DNA of 64,000 nt from Paraburkholderia sp. Tr-20389 (GTDB lineage: Bacteria; Pseudomonadota; Gammaproteobacteria; Burkholderiales; Burkholderiaceae), in the NCBI RefSeq assembly GCF_017104565.1, contig NZ_JAAGPD010000022.1, positions 1-64,000 of the forward strand, given 5' to 3'. The translations under genes were made by a program, and so were the position numbers. The notes under the pieces were generated by a model that saw nothing but the letters and a program-made list of their open reading frames with translations, did no database searches and was not told where the DNA came from. This document shows, in pieces, positions 55,214-64,000 of this stretch; the first letter of the stretch is position 1; the number at the start of each line of letters is the position of its first letter.

Positions 55214-56125
55214 ATGTCGCCGAAACATCTGCTCTATGCCGTTCTCCTTGGCGCTTGCGTCGCCACAACCGGCGTCCTCGCCCAGACGGGTCAGCCCGCG
55301 GCGCAGCCCGAGCCATCGGCGGCCGATACACCGCCCGCGCCCTCCGCCGCCGAACCCGCGCCTCCTCCCGCTGCAGCACCGGCTCCCGCGCCTCGCCCCG
55401 CCGCGGCTTCCACGCCGCCGGGCGGTCCCGTGCAGAACATCGTGCTGGTGCACGGCGCGTTCGTCGACGGATCGAGCTGGAACGGCGTGATCGCCCGCTT
55501 GCAGAAGAAGGGCTATCGCGTCGCGTCGGTGCAGATCCCGCTGACATCGCTCGCCGACGACATCGCCGCCACCCGACGCGTGCTCGCCCAGTTGTCCGGT
55601 CCGACCGTGCTGGTCGGGCATTCGTGGGGCGGCTTCGTGATCACGGAGGCGGGGTCGGGCGCGGACGCATCGAAGGTCGTCGGCCTCGTCTATGTGGCCG
55701 CGATCGCGCCGGACGTCGGCGAATCGTCGGTTGATATTCTCAAGCGCGGCCCGCAGATGCCCGCCGGCTCGGGGATGACGAAGGACAGCTCCGGCTTTAT
55801 CTGGTTCGATCCCGCCAGATATCACAACGACATCGCCGCCGACGTCCCCGAGAACCTGACCCGCGTGCTCGTCGCCGCGCAGCAACCGATCGCGGCCAAA
55901 TCGTTCGAAGAGCGCGCGACGCAGGCCGCGTGGCGCTACAAGCCGTCGTGGTACATCGTGACGACGCGCGATCGCGCCGTGTCGCCGGAAATCCAGCGCT
56001 GGATGGCGCATCGGATCGGCGCGACCATCGTCGAGACGCCGTCTAGCCATCTGATGCCCGTCGCCCACGCAGGCGCGACGGCGGATGCGATCGACCGGGC
56101 GGCGAAGGAATTCGGCAAGGAGTGA
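55214..56125 (+). CDS. Exported alpha/beta hydrolase
   Basis: A 303-residue protein with a signal peptide (LLYAVLLGACVATTGVLAQT) and a Pro/Ala-rich linker of about 50 residues. The hydrolase starts at about 70 (NIVLVHGAFVDGSSWNGVIA). The nucleophile Ser is in VLVGHSWGGFVITEAG, the acidic residue probably in TTRDRAVSPE and the catalytic His in SSHLMPVAHAGA. It resembles the EstC/salicylate-esterase-like branch. It should act in the periplasm on an ester. The ATG at 55214 has GGAG upstream. Confidence 0.88.
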   Translation: MSPKHLLYAVLLGACVATTGVLAQTGQPAAQPEPSAADTPPAPSAAEPAPPPAAAPAPAPRPAAASTPPGGPVQNIVLVHGAFVDGSSWNGVIARLQKKGYRVASVQIPLTSLADDIAATRRVLAQLSGPTVLVGHSWGGFVITEAGSGADASKVVGLVYVAAIAPDVGESSVDILKRGPQMPAGSGMTKDSSGFIWFDPARYHNDIAADVPENLTRVLVAAQQPIAAKSFEERATQAAWRYKPSWYIVTTRDRAVSPEIQRWMAHRIGATIVETPSSHLMPVAHAGATADAIDRAAKEFGKE

Positions 56126-56147
56126 GGGCTGCGCGGTGCGTAAGGCA

Positions 56148-57416
56148 TCATGAGGACGGCACCGCGCCGCCATCTGGAATCCGCGCGAGCCGCGCCGCCG
56201 GCGACATCACGATGATCCACGCCTGCGCGGCAAAGCCGAGCGCGGCCACGACCAGACAAGCGTCCATGCCGTAGCGTGCGCTGATTGCAGCGCCCAGCAG
56301 CGCGCCCACTGGCCGCGCGCCGTAAGTCGCCGTGCTGTTGAGCGCCGACACGCGGCCCATCATGCCCACGGGCGTGATCGCCTGACGCAGCGTCGTCGAG
56401 CCGACCGTCCACAGGATCGGCCCCGCGCCGAGCAGAAAGAAGCTCGCCGCTGCCAGCCAGAACGACGGCACGGCAAGCGTCGCGACCATCATCAGCGAAG
56501 CGCCGAGACCGCAAAACGGCCCGACGATCAGCGTGCGCCCGAACGTCACCCGCCGCGCGACGGAAGGCGCGGCCAGCGCGCCGCACACCATGCCGATGCC
56601 GTACGCGCCGAGCGTCGCGCCGACGGCCGACGCGCCCAGTCCCAGCCGATGCACCGCATAAGGCACATACACCGCCTGCAGCGTGAAGAAACCGAGATTG
56701 AAAAACACGGCGGTCGCGAGCATGGGACGCAGCAACGCATCGCCGAATACGAAGCGCGCGCCGTCGCGCAGTTCGAGCATGAAGTGCCGGGCGGGCGCGG
56801 AAGCGCGCTGCGGCTCGTGCAAGCCCGCCAACAGCGCCGCCGCCAGCGCCGACAGCGTCGCCGCGCAGCCATACGCCCACCCCGCGCCGATCCAGCCGAC
56901 CAGCAGTCCGCCCAGCGCCGGCCCCGCCGAATACGCGACGCTGCGTGCAAGTTCGATGCGCCCGTTGGCAACGGAAAGCGCATCGCGCGCGACGAGAGCG
57001 GGCACGAGCGCAGGCGCGGCGACGCTGTACGCCACTGTGCCCGTCGCGCCGAAAAAGCCGAGCACGGCGAGCAGCGGCAGCGTCAACGCGTGCGACAGCA
57101 CGAGCAGCAGCACAGTCGCCATCGCCAGCGCGCGCACGCCCTCCGACACAGCCATCAGCGCGCGGCGCGAACGGCGGTCGGCGTAGACGCCGAGGGGAAT
57201 CGACAGCAGCAGGAACGGCAAGGTCTGCGCCGTCTGCAACAGCCCGGTATCGCGAGCGCTGGCGCCCAGCGTGAACACGGCGACGAGCGGCGCGGCGGCA
57301 AGACTGATCTGCTCAGCCGACTGTGCGATCAGGTTCGACCACGCAAGCCGCTGAAACGCCGCGGGCAACGCCGCGCGAGCACGAGGGAAAAGACAGTGAG
57401 GGAAAGAAAAGCGCAT
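56148..57416 (-). CDS. MFS transporter (enterobactin-exporter/MFS_3-like)
   Basis: A 422-residue protein with 12 membrane segments. The start FQRLAWSNLIAQSAEQISLA and LLLSIPLGVYADRRSRRALM (motif A variant) fit the MFS_3 group, as do LFFGAxG-type later segments (GPILWTVGSTTLRQAITPVG, MGRVSALNSTATYGARPVGA). It is likely an exporter of a drug or small metabolite. GGAGG stands 6 bases before the ATG at 57416. Confidence 0.88.
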   Translation of the reverse strand: MRFSFPHCLFPRARAALPAAFQRLAWSNLIAQSAEQISLAAAPLVAVFTLGASARDTGLLQTAQTLPFLLLSIPLGVYADRRSRRALMAVSEGVRALAMATVLLLVLSHALTLPLLAVLGFFGATGTVAYSVAAPALVPALVARDALSVANGRIELARSVAYSAGPALGGLLVGWIGAGWAYGCAATLSALAAALLAGLHEPQRASAPARHFMLELRDGARFVFGDALLRPMLATAVFFNLGFFTLQAVYVPYAVHRLGLGASAVGATLGAYGIGMVCGALAAPSVARRVTFGRTLIVGPFCGLGASLMMVATLAVPSFWLAAASFFLLGAGPILWTVGSTTLRQAITPVGMMGRVSALNSTATYGARPVGALLGAAISARYGMDACLVVAALGFAAQAWIIVMSPAARLARIPDGGAVPSS

Positions 57417-57539
57417 CGGCGGCCTCCGTAACGCGATGACGAAAATGCCATCGTCACGGTTACGGTCGGCCGTTGCGCTCCGCTTCTTGCTCTGTGATTC
57501 CGTCAGACGACAAGGTGCGGCCGGCGCGCGCCACGGGCC

Positions 57540-58973
57540 TCAAGGCGCGTACGACGACGCCATGCCGCTTTCCAGCCCGTGGTCGAGCGTCGTGCGAATC
57601 AGCGCGAGGCCGCGCGCGAGTGCATCGAGCGAGGCCGCGCCGCTCATGCAGATGCGGATCGCGTGCGGTGCGGCATTGCGGCCGATTACGAAGCTATCCG
57701 CCGTCTTCACGAGCACGCCTTCCTGACGCAGCGCCGCCGCGAATTCCGCCGCGCGCCACGGCTCGGGCAGCGGCAGCCACAGATGCGAACTGGTCGGTGC
57801 CTGCCGGTACGCGACGCCGTCGAGCGCGTCGTTCGCGACCGCATGCTCGGCGTCGATGCGCGCGCGCTGCAGCGCATTGAGCCGGTCCATCTCGCCGCTC
57901 TCGATCCAGCGCGACACGATCTCGGCCATCAGCGGCGCCGTCATCCAGCAGTCGCTGCGGATCACGGCGGCGATCTTCGAGCACCACGCGCTCGGCGCCT
58001 GCAGATAGCCGACCCGCAGCCCCGGCGCGACCGACTTCGACAGGCCCGCGATCAGAAACGCCTGCTCGGGCATGCGCACCGCGAGAGGCTCGGGCGGCGT
58101 TTCCAAAAGCATCGCCGGCACGATGTCCTCGATCAGCAGCACGCCATGCCGCTGCAGAATGTCCGCGACGGCGTCCCGCCGTTCGGCCGGCATGGTCGCC
58201 GTGGTCGGATTGTGGATGGTCGGCACGCAAAAGATCGCGCGCGGATGCAGCGACTTGCACGCGAGTTCGAGCGCGGCGGGCACGAGCCCGTCCTGGTCGA
58301 TCTCCACGCCGACCAGATGCAGGCGCAGTTGCCGCGCGAGCGCGATGATGCCCGGATAGCTGACCACTTCGGCGAGCACGGTGTCGCCCGGACGCGTGAC
58401 GGCGCGCAGCACCGACGCGAGCGCATGCTGCGCGCCCTGCGTGACGAGCACGCGCGACGCGCTCGCCGGGCTGCCCGCGCGGCCGAGCCATGCAGCGCCT
58501 GCAAGGCGATGGCGCATCGAGCCGGCCTCGGGCGCGTATTGCAGCAATTCGGCCGCGAGGCGCTGGTCGGTGGCGATCTCCGCGAGCGTCGTGCAAAGAG
58601 CCGCCGCTTCTTCCGTCGACTGCGGCACGTTCTGGCCGAGGTCGATCAGCGGCGGCGCGCTGGCCGCGCCGGGGCGCAGCATCGTCGCGTAGCCGCTGGC
58701 CGCTGACGGCAATTCGCGCGAGCGCGCCTGCGCGACATAGGTGCCGTCGCCGACGCGCGCGTTCGCAAGCCCCTGGCGCTCGAGTTCGGCATAGGCGCGG
58801 CTGATCGTGCCCGTCGTCACCCGCAATTCCGTTGCGAGCGAACGGTGCGGCGGCAGCTTCTCGCCGGCAGGCAGTTGTCCGTTGAGGATGGCCTGCGCGA
58901 ACGCGCGTGCAATGACCTGATATTTCGGTTCGCTGCCCGCCTCGATTCTCGGCAGCCAGGCATTCATCGCCAT
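57540..58973 (-). CDS. MocR-type regulator (GntR HTH fused to aminotransferase-like domain)
   Basis: A 477-residue protein. Residues about 10-80 are a GntR winged helix (KYQVIARAFAQAILNGQLPA, GEKLPPHRSLATELRVTTGT, ISRAYAELERQGLANARVGD). The rest is a fold-type I PLP domain (VLVTQGAQHALASVLRAVTR, CVPTIHNPTTATMPAERRDA, ISDRGLSKSVAPGLRVGYL-like segment with the PLP lysine in GLSKSVAPGLRVG). MocR proteins use PLP or its adducts as signals. It is divergent from the enolase-superfamily/ABC cassette 266 bp away and very probably controls it. ATG at 58973; a second ATG two codons later is possible. Confidence 0.9.
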   Translation of the reverse strand: MAMNAWLPRIEAGSEPKYQVIARAFAQAILNGQLPAGEKLPPHRSLATELRVTTGTISRAYAELERQGLANARVGDGTYVAQARSRELPSAASGYATMLRPGAASAPPLIDLGQNVPQSTEEAAALCTTLAEIATDQRLAAELLQYAPEAGSMRHRLAGAAWLGRAGSPASASRVLVTQGAQHALASVLRAVTRPGDTVLAEVVSYPGIIALARQLRLHLVGVEIDQDGLVPAALELACKSLHPRAIFCVPTIHNPTTATMPAERRDAVADILQRHGVLLIEDIVPAMLLETPPEPLAVRMPEQAFLIAGLSKSVAPGLRVGYLQAPSAWCSKIAAVIRSDCWMTAPLMAEIVSRWIESGEMDRLNALQRARIDAEHAVANDALDGVAYRQAPTSSHLWLPLPEPWRAAEFAAALRQEGVLVKTADSFVIGRNAAPHAIRICMSGAASLDALARGLALIRTTLDHGLESGMASSYAP

Positions 58974-59239
58974 GATGCGACGGTCTCCGGAGGTTTGTTG
59001 AGTTGTGTCATTCGGATGATACGCACTGCATATCCCAGAATTGGATGCAGTCATTTACTTTTATTGAAGCGATTGAGTTGCCTGCTTCAGCTTCATAGCA
59101 TGGCGTCATTCTTATCCCATCCGCTATGCATCGCTCGTGAATTGAATGCGGCACCGCATCAATCGATCGACGACGCAGCGGCATGGGACCCAGGCAAGGC
59201 GCTCAGGCGCCGACGCCGGTCAACAGGAGGAGACGCCTG

Positions 59240-60424
59240 ATGGATCGTGAAGCAAGCCAGGCCGCGAATCAGATTGCGCACAGCGCACAAGCGGCCCGGA
59301 TCACCCGGATCGAGATAACGCACCATCAGCTGGTGCTCGATCCGCCCTTCCCCGCTTCCTGGGATAGCCAGCCGCGCCGCAAATTTCCCGCGACGATCGT
59401 GCGCGTACACGATGACGCGGGCCGCGTCGGCTTCGGCTCCGGCGACGCGATGTACGGCTTCGCGGACTACCAGCATCTGTTCATCGGCACCGATCCCCTC
59501 GACCTTGCGCGCCACAGCGCCGTGCTCGACAACATCGGTTTTCACGCGGGCCGTCCGTGGCCGCTCGATATCGCGCTGTGGGATCTCGCCGGAAAGATTC
59601 GCGGCGAGCCGTGCTGGCAAATGGCAGGTGGCCGCAGCAAGCGGATTCGCGCGTACGCGTCGAGCGGCGTGCACCGCCGCCCCGACGAGATGGCGCGCAT
59701 GGCGCTGCATGTCGCAGATCGTGGCTTTCCCGCGCTCAAGATCCGCTTCGGGCGTCCGCAACTGAAGGACGATTTCGCCGTGCTTGCCGCCGTGCGCGAA
59801 GCCGCCGGCGACCGGCTCGAATTGATGGTCGACTGCAATCAGGGCTGGCGCATGCCGTGGGATACGGCCGCGCCGTGGACTTTCGACGAAGCGCTCGGCG
59901 TCGCGCGCGAGCTTGAAAAGCACCGCGTCTACTGGATGGAAGAGCCGCTGCATCGCGGCGATTACGACGGCATGGCGCGGCTGCGCCAGGCCGCGTCGCC
60001 GCAGTTGCGCATCGCGGGCGGCGAAATGACGCGCGAGCGCTACGAGTTCGACCAGCTGCTCGCACGCAATTGCCTCGACGTGTATCAGCCGGACGTCGCG
60101 TGCTCGCTCGGCATGGAAGGCCTGCGCAAGCTCGCGCAAGCCGTCGAGGCGCACGGCAAGGTCTTCACGCCGCACACGTGGGGCAACGGCATCGGGCTCG
60201 CCGCGAACCTGCATCTGACGGCGGGCGCCGCGAGCGCGCCGTTCATCGAATTTCCGTACGACCCGCCCGAATGGTCGATCGAACGCCGCGACTTCATGCT
60301 GAAGAACCCGATCGATATCGACAGCGACGGCTGGATCACGTTGCCGGACGCGCCGGGCCTCGGCCTCGCTATCGATGAGGACATCCTCGCCGCGACGCTC
60401 AGTTCCAGCAGCACCTACGGTTAA
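59240..60424 (+). CDS. Enolase-superfamily enzyme of the mandelate racemase subgroup
   Basis: A 394-residue enzyme. The capping domain spans about 20-135. The barrel shows K167-I-R169 (ALKIRFGR) on strand two, metal ligands D198 (VDCNQGW), E234 (WMEEPLH) and E262 (IAGGE), and an Asp-His pair D285 (YQPD) and H312 (FTPHTWGNG). These are the MR-subgroup catalytic residues, used to abstract the alpha-proton of a carboxylate for racemisation or dehydration. The substrate is unknown. The gene precedes a betaine-type ABC transporter and starts after AGGAGG, so it may act on an imported compound. Confidence 0.88.
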   Translation: MDREASQAANQIAHSAQAARITRIEITHHQLVLDPPFPASWDSQPRRKFPATIVRVHDDAGRVGFGSGDAMYGFADYQHLFIGTDPLDLARHSAVLDNIGFHAGRPWPLDIALWDLAGKIRGEPCWQMAGGRSKRIRAYASSGVHRRPDEMARMALHVADRGFPALKIRFGRPQLKDDFAVLAAVREAAGDRLELMVDCNQGWRMPWDTAAPWTFDEALGVARELEKHRVYWMEEPLHRGDYDGMARLRQAASPQLRIAGGEMTRERYEFDQLLARNCLDVYQPDVACSLGMEGLRKLAQAVEAHGKVFTPHTWGNGIGLAANLHLTAGAASAPFIEFPYDPPEWSIERRDFMLKNPIDIDSDGWITLPDAPGLGLAIDEDILAATLSSSSTYG

Positions 60425-60488
60425 GGCAAGACCTGCAAGGCGCCCTGCGATGGCGCCTATGCATCCAATCACAATCGGAGACAAAACC

Positions 60489-61526
60489 ATGCAGATCAGA
60501 TCCCTGATGCGCGCCGCCACGGTCGCGCTCGCCGCCGGCGCCTTATGGCCAGCCGCCGCTCACGCCGGCAGCTGGTGCTCGGCCGGCAAGCCCGTGCGGT
60601 TCGCGGGCGTCACGTGGGAAAGCGGCGCGTTCACGTCGGAAGTCCTGCGCTTCATCACCGAAAAAGGCTACGGCTGCAAGACGGACACGGTGCCGGGCAA
60701 CACGGCCGCGACGGAAACGGCGCTGTCGCGCGACGATCTGCAGGTCTGGTCCGAACAGTGGACGGGCCGCTCGGAAATCATCGCGAAGGCGGTCTCCGAC
60801 GGTCACGTGAAGTTGCTCGGCGACACGCTGCCGGGCGGCACGAACGAAGGCTGGTTCGTGCCCGAGTACGTCGTGAAGGGCGATGCAAAGCGCAACATCA
60901 AGCCCGTCGCGCCGAACCTGGTGTCGGTGACCGATCTGCCGAAATACAAGAACGTCTTCGAAGACGACGAAGAGCCCGGCAAGGGCCGCTTCCTGAACTG
61001 CCCGTCGGGCTGGGACTGCGAGCGCGTGAACCGGCGCCTCCTGAAGACGCTCAACCTCGACGATTCGTACACCGACTTCCGCCCCGGCACGGGCGCGGCG
61101 CTCGATGCCGCGATCGAATCGGCTTATGCGCGCGGCAAGCCGATCCTCTTCTACTACTGGGAACCCGCTGCGCTGATGGCGAAGTACAAGTTCGTCCAGC
61201 TGAAGATGCCGCCGTTCAACCAGAAGTGCTGGGACACGCTGCGCGCGGACAACAGCGCATCGCAGTGCGCGTCGTCGTATCTCGTGTCGCATCTGAAGGT
61301 CGGCGTGTCGACGCCGTTCTATCAGGCCGAGCCGCAACTGATGGACACCTACTCGAAGATCAGCTTTCCGATGGACTTCCTGAACAAGACCATCCTCGAC
61401 ATGACGACCAAGAAGATCGACGGTCAGACGATGGCAAAGCAGTTCCTGCGCGAACATCCGGAAATGTGGAAGGCGTGGGTGCCGACTGACGTCGCGCAAA
61501 AGGTTCAAGCTGCGCTGGCAGGCTGA
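60489..61526 (+). CDS. Glycine-betaine/proline-type ABC transporter substrate-binding protein
   Basis: A 345-residue periplasmic protein with signal peptide (LMRAATVALAAGALWPAAAHA). The OpuAC-type binding fold starts GKPVRFAGVTWESGAFTSEV and shows EQWTGRSEIIAKAVSDGHVK, LLGDTLPGGTNEGWFVPEYV, FYYWEPAALMAKYKFVQL. Aromatic residues W and Y in these segments could form the cation cage for a quaternary amine. It contains an unusual number of Cys (for example FLNCPSGWDCERV, FNQKCWDTL), suggesting disulfides. First gene of the transporter, 64 bp after the enolase-superfamily gene. Confidence 0.9.
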   Translation: MQIRSLMRAATVALAAGALWPAAAHAGSWCSAGKPVRFAGVTWESGAFTSEVLRFITEKGYGCKTDTVPGNTAATETALSRDDLQVWSEQWTGRSEIIAKAVSDGHVKLLGDTLPGGTNEGWFVPEYVVKGDAKRNIKPVAPNLVSVTDLPKYKNVFEDDEEPGKGRFLNCPSGWDCERVNRRLLKTLNLDDSYTDFRPGTGAALDAAIESAYARGKPILFYYWEPAALMAKYKFVQLKMPPFNQKCWDTLRADNSASQCASSYLVSHLKVGVSTPFYQAEPQLMDTYSKISFPMDFLNKTILDMTTKKIDGQTMAKQFLREHPEMWKAWVPTDVAQKVQAALAG

Positions 61527-61567
61527 GATCGGCAGTAACGCGTCATGACGCACCGGAGGGTTTCAAC

Positions 61568-62557
61568 ATGAATTCAATCTTCCTGCATCTGTCGATCGCC
61601 GACTGGGTGAACGACCATGTGCAATCGTTCGTCGCCGCTTACGGCGACAGCTTCCACGACTTCAGCACCGCCCTGCTGCGCTACGTGCTGGTGCCGCTCG
61701 AAGGCGCGCTGCGCGCGACGCCGCCCTGGGCGATCCTGATCGCAGTCGGGCTGCTCACGCTGAACGCGACGCGGCGCATCGGCATCGCCGGTTTCTTCGT
61801 GCTGCTGCTGTATGTGATCGGCTGCTTCGGGCTGTGGGACAAGCTGATGCAGACGCTCGCGCTGATGCTCGTCGCAACCGTGCTGTCCGTCGTGCTCGGC
61901 GTGCCGCTCGGCATCTGGGCGTCGCGCAGCCCGTGGATGCGGCGCGTGCTGCTGCCCGTGCTCGACATCATGCAGACGCTGCCGAGCTTCGTGTATCTGA
62001 TCCCCGTGCTGATGCTGTTCGGCCTCGGCAAGGTGCCCGCGATCCTCGCGACGATCATCTACGCGCTGCCGCCGCTGATCCGCCTGACCGATCTCGGCAT
62101 TCGCCACGTCGACGCCGACGTCGTCGAAGCGGCGCGCGCGTTCGGCACGACGCGCTGGCAGTTGCTCGTCAACGTGCAGTTGCCGCTCGCGCGGCCGAGC
62201 ATCATGGCGGGCATCAACCAGACGACGATGATGGCGCTGTCGATGGTCGTGATCGCGTCGATGATCGGCTCGCGCGGACTCGGCGAAGACGTGCTCGCCG
62301 GCATCCAGACGCTCGACATCGGCAAGGGTATGCAGGCGGGCATTGCGATCGTGATTCTCGCGATCGTCATCGACCGGATCAGCCAGGGCTACGGGCAGGA
62401 TCGCCGCACGCGACGCCTCGTCGCGCAACGCCGCAAGGCGAAGGCAGCATCGCGCATTCCCTATCGCAATGCAGGCACGGCGCGCGACGAAGAGCCGGCG
62501 GCAGCAGGCACCGGAAACGCAACGCAGAGCGGCCTCGAAACCCGCACGGCGGACTGA
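61568..62557 (+). CDS. Betaine-type ABC transporter permease (ProW-like)
   Basis: A 329-residue membrane protein. [40 protein letters not shown] and the EAA-type coupling loop [20 protein letters not shown] are the ProW/OpuAB pattern. An unusual C-terminal Arg/Lys-rich cytoplasmic tail of about 50 residues follows the last membrane segment. GGAGGGTTTCAAC precedes the ATG at 61568. Confidence 0.92.
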   Translation: MNSIFLHLSIADWVNDHVQSFVAAYGDSFHDFSTALLRYVLVPLEGALRATPPWAILIAVGLLTLNATRRIGIAGFFVLLLYVIGCFGLWDKLMQTLALMLVATVLSVVLGVPLGIWASRSPWMRRVLLPVLDIMQTLPSFVYLIPVLMLFGLGKVPAILATIIYALPPLIRLTDLGIRHVDADVVEAARAFGTTRWQLLVNVQLPLARPSIMAGINQTTMMALSMVVIASMIGSRGLGEDVLAGIQTLDIGKGMQAGIAIVILAIVIDRISQGYGQDRRTRRLVAQRRKAKAASRIPYRNAGTARDEEPAAAGTGNATQSGLETRTAD

Positions 62558-62571
62558 CGGAGGGCATGGAC

Positions 62572-63393
62572 ATGTCATCGATCGAAGTCAAGAACGTGTA
62601 CAAGCTGTTCGGCCCGGAGGCCGGCCACCGCCGCGTGCTCGACCTGCTGAAGAGCGGCAGAAGCAAGGCCGAAGTGCTCGCCCAGACGGGCTGCAACGTC
62701 GGCCTGAACAACGTGAGCCTGCACATCGGCTCGGGCGAAATCTACGTGATCATGGGCCTGTCGGGCTCGGGCAAGTCGACGCTCGTGCGTCACTTCAACC
62801 GGCTGATCGAGCCGACGGCGGGCGAGATCGTCATCGACGGCTCGGACGTCATCAAGCTCGACGCGCATGGTCTGCGCGAGTTGCGCCGCTACAAGGTGAG
62901 CATGGTATTCCAGAACTTCGGACTGCTGCCGCATCAGACCGTGCTCGACAACACCGCGTATGCGCTGCGCACGCGCGGCGAAGGCAAGGCCGAAGCCAAC
63001 GAGAAAGCACGCACCTGGCTCGGCAAGGTCGGGCTCGACGGCTATGGCGATCACTATCCCGACGAACTCTCGGGCGGCATGCGTCAGCGCGTCGGCCTTG
63101 CCCGCGCGCTCGCCGCCGACACCGACGTGCTGCTGATGGACGAAGCGTTCTCCGCGCTCGATCCATTGATCCGCACGGAAATGCAGGACCAGCTGCTGCA
63201 GCTGCAGGCGACGCTCAACAAGACCATCGTGTTCATCACGCACGATCTGGACGAGGCGCTGCGCATCGGCAACCGCATTGCGATCCTGCGCGACGGCACG
63301 CTGGTCCAGGAAGGCACGCCGGACGAAATTCTCACGAAGCCCGCCGACGATTACGTCGCGCGTTTCGTCGAGCGGCGCTCCGGCGCGCACTGA
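62572..63393 (+). CDS. Betaine-type ABC transporter ATPase (ProV-like)
   Basis: A 273-residue ATPase. [20 protein letters not shown] is the ProV/OpuAA N terminus. Walker A is [12 protein letters not shown], the signature [20 protein letters not shown], Walker [17 protein letters not shown] and the His switch [15 protein letters not shown]. The CBS domains of osmoregulated ProV are absent (the protein ends after VERRSGAH), so it is not expected to respond to osmotic strength directly and a catabolic uptake role is favoured (inference). ATG at 62572 is favoured over 62566 by its spacing from GGAGG. Confidence 0.92.
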   Translation: MSSIEVKNVYKLFGPEAGHRRVLDLLKSGRSKAEVLAQTGCNVGLNNVSLHIGSGEIYVIMGLSGSGKSTLVRHFNRLIEPTAGEIVIDGSDVIKLDAHGLRELRRYKVSMVFQNFGLLPHQTVLDNTAYALRTRGEGKAEANEKARTWLGKVGLDGYGDHYPDELSGGMRQRVGLARALAADTDVLLMDEAFSALDPLIRTEMQDQLLQLQATLNKTIVFITHDLDEALRIGNRIAILRDGTLVQEGTPDEILTKPADDYVARFVERRSGAH

Positions 63394-63436
63394 GCCTGGG
63401 CGGACAGGTCCGCGCGGCAGGTAAAATGCAGGCGAT

Positions 63437-63474
63437 GAAGGCGTTCTTCGGAGTATCGGAGAACGCCTTCAACG
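63437..63474 (+). terminator. Terminator of the ABC cassette
   Basis: Arms gaaggcgttcttcg / cggagaacgccttc with a short loop, followed by aacgtttt. One wobble pair is present and the T tract is short. Confidence 0.6.
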
Positions 63475-63513
63475 TTTTGATGCCGCTTGCTTGCGGCTTG
63501 CCTTCCGCTCCCA

Positions 63514-64000
63514 ATGAATCTCGAAAGCGTTCTCTTCTCTCAAGGCTTCGGATCGCGCCGCCAGTGCCGCGCGATGATCGCGGACGGCCGCGTGTCGATC
63601 GACGGCGCAACCTTCAACGACGCCGACACCGATGTCGATACGAAGGCGCTGGTGTTCGAAGTCGACGGCACGGCCTGGCCGTATCACGAGCGTGCATATG
63701 TGCTGCTCAACAAGCCTGCCGGCTATGAATGCTCGCGCGATCCGCAGCATCATCTGAGCGTCTTCAACCTGCTGCCGGCGCAGTTCGCGACGCGCGGCAT
63801 CCAGTGCGTCGGCCGACTCGATCAGGATACGACGGGCCTGCTGCTCCTTTCCGACGACGGCCAGTTCGTCCACGCGTACACCTCGCCGAAGCGCAAGGTG
63901 CCGAAGCTTTACGTGGCGACGACCCGCCATCCGCTCGACGACGCGCAACTCGCCGCGTTGCGCGAAGGCGTGCTGCTGCATGGCGAACCCAAGCCGATTG
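63514..64000 (+). CDS. RsuA-type 16S rRNA pseudouridine synthase (partial, runs off window)
   Basis: The first 162 codons of a pseudouridine synthase. An S4-like RNA-binding start (NLESVLFSQGFGSRRQCRAM, IADGRVSIDGATFNDADTDV) precedes the catalytic domain with LLNKPAGYECSRDPQH and the catalytic Asp in VGRLDQDTTGLLLLSDDG. It modifies ribosomal RNA, most likely U516 of 16S rRNA if RsuA proper. The frame is still open at the window end. Confidence 0.92.
   Translation, partial: MNLESVLFSQGFGSRRQCRAMIADGRVSIDGATFNDADTDVDTKALVFEVDGTAWPYHERAYVLLNKPAGYECSRDPQHHLSVFNLLPAQFATRGIQCVGRLDQDTTGLLLLSDDGQFVHAYTSPKRKVPKLYVATTRHPLDDAQLAALREGVLLHGEPKPI

Overview
The window is a high-GC, gene-dense stretch of a betaproteobacterial chromosome, most likely Paraburkholderia or Burkholderia sensu lato. 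The main reasons are the linkage trxB / ftsK-lolA / rarA-serS, the zwf-pgl-glk::hexR fusion beside a glucose-type ABC transporter, the ribD-ribE-ribBA-ribH-nusB string, and a roughly 780-bp imperfect inverted repeat of the kind common between genes in this group. Almost all genes are ordinary chromosomal ones; the species assignment is an inference.

Layout. 1-3.5 kb: start of an RND efflux adaptor, a lone receiver protein, and a FixJ-type regulator overlapping its PAS histidine kinase, tied together by a shared palindrome. 3.6-7.1 kb: small Pro-rich protein, tRNA-Ser(CGA), serS, rarA. 7.4-12.7 kb: NCS1 permease, TPR/glycosyltransferase protein, agmatinase-family hydrolase and divergent LysR gene, sitting between rarA and lolA. 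12.7-18.8 kb: lolA, ftsK, trxB, Smr-domain and TRIC-type channel genes. 18.87-21.6 kb: an AT-richer accessory patch with a GHKL-ATPase/PD-(D/E)XK (Shedu-like) fusion protein, a small ORF and a phage C4-like structured RNA region. 21.7-30.9 kb: glucose-type ABC transporter (minus strand), divergent from zwf, pgl and a glucokinase-HexR fusion, with a perfect HexR-like operator between them. 30.9-31.7 kb: large inverted repeat. 31.7-35.3 kb: Bcr/CflA exporter, EVE-like protein, hemL. 35.3-39.4 kb: riboflavin genes and nusB. 39.5-51.5 kb: aminotransferase, lytic transglycosylase, ubiD, LysE exporter, small proteins, YggT, tRNA-Gly(CCC), trmB, uppP, lipoprotein, cysteine-cluster protein. 51.5-57.4 kb: hemN with an FNR/Anr box, tRNA-Leu(CAA), amino acid permease, alpha/beta hydrolase, MFS exporter. 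57.5-63.4 kb: MocR-type regulator divergent from an enolase-superfamily enzyme and a betaine-type ABC importer. 63.5 kb to the end: start of an RsuA-type pseudouridine synthase.

How parts work together. The sugar block forms a complete route: periplasmic capture, import, phosphorylation (Glk), oxidation (Zwf), lactone hydrolysis (Pgl), with the HexR half of the fusion as the probable regulator. The riboflavin genes supply most of the pathway in order. The best candidate for a little-described system is the GHKL/nuclease gene at 18869-20896 with its mobile-element-like RNA neighbour, which looks like a single-gene anti-phage module. The second is the MocR/enolase-superfamily/ABC cassette at 57.5-63.4 kb, whose substrate I cannot name.
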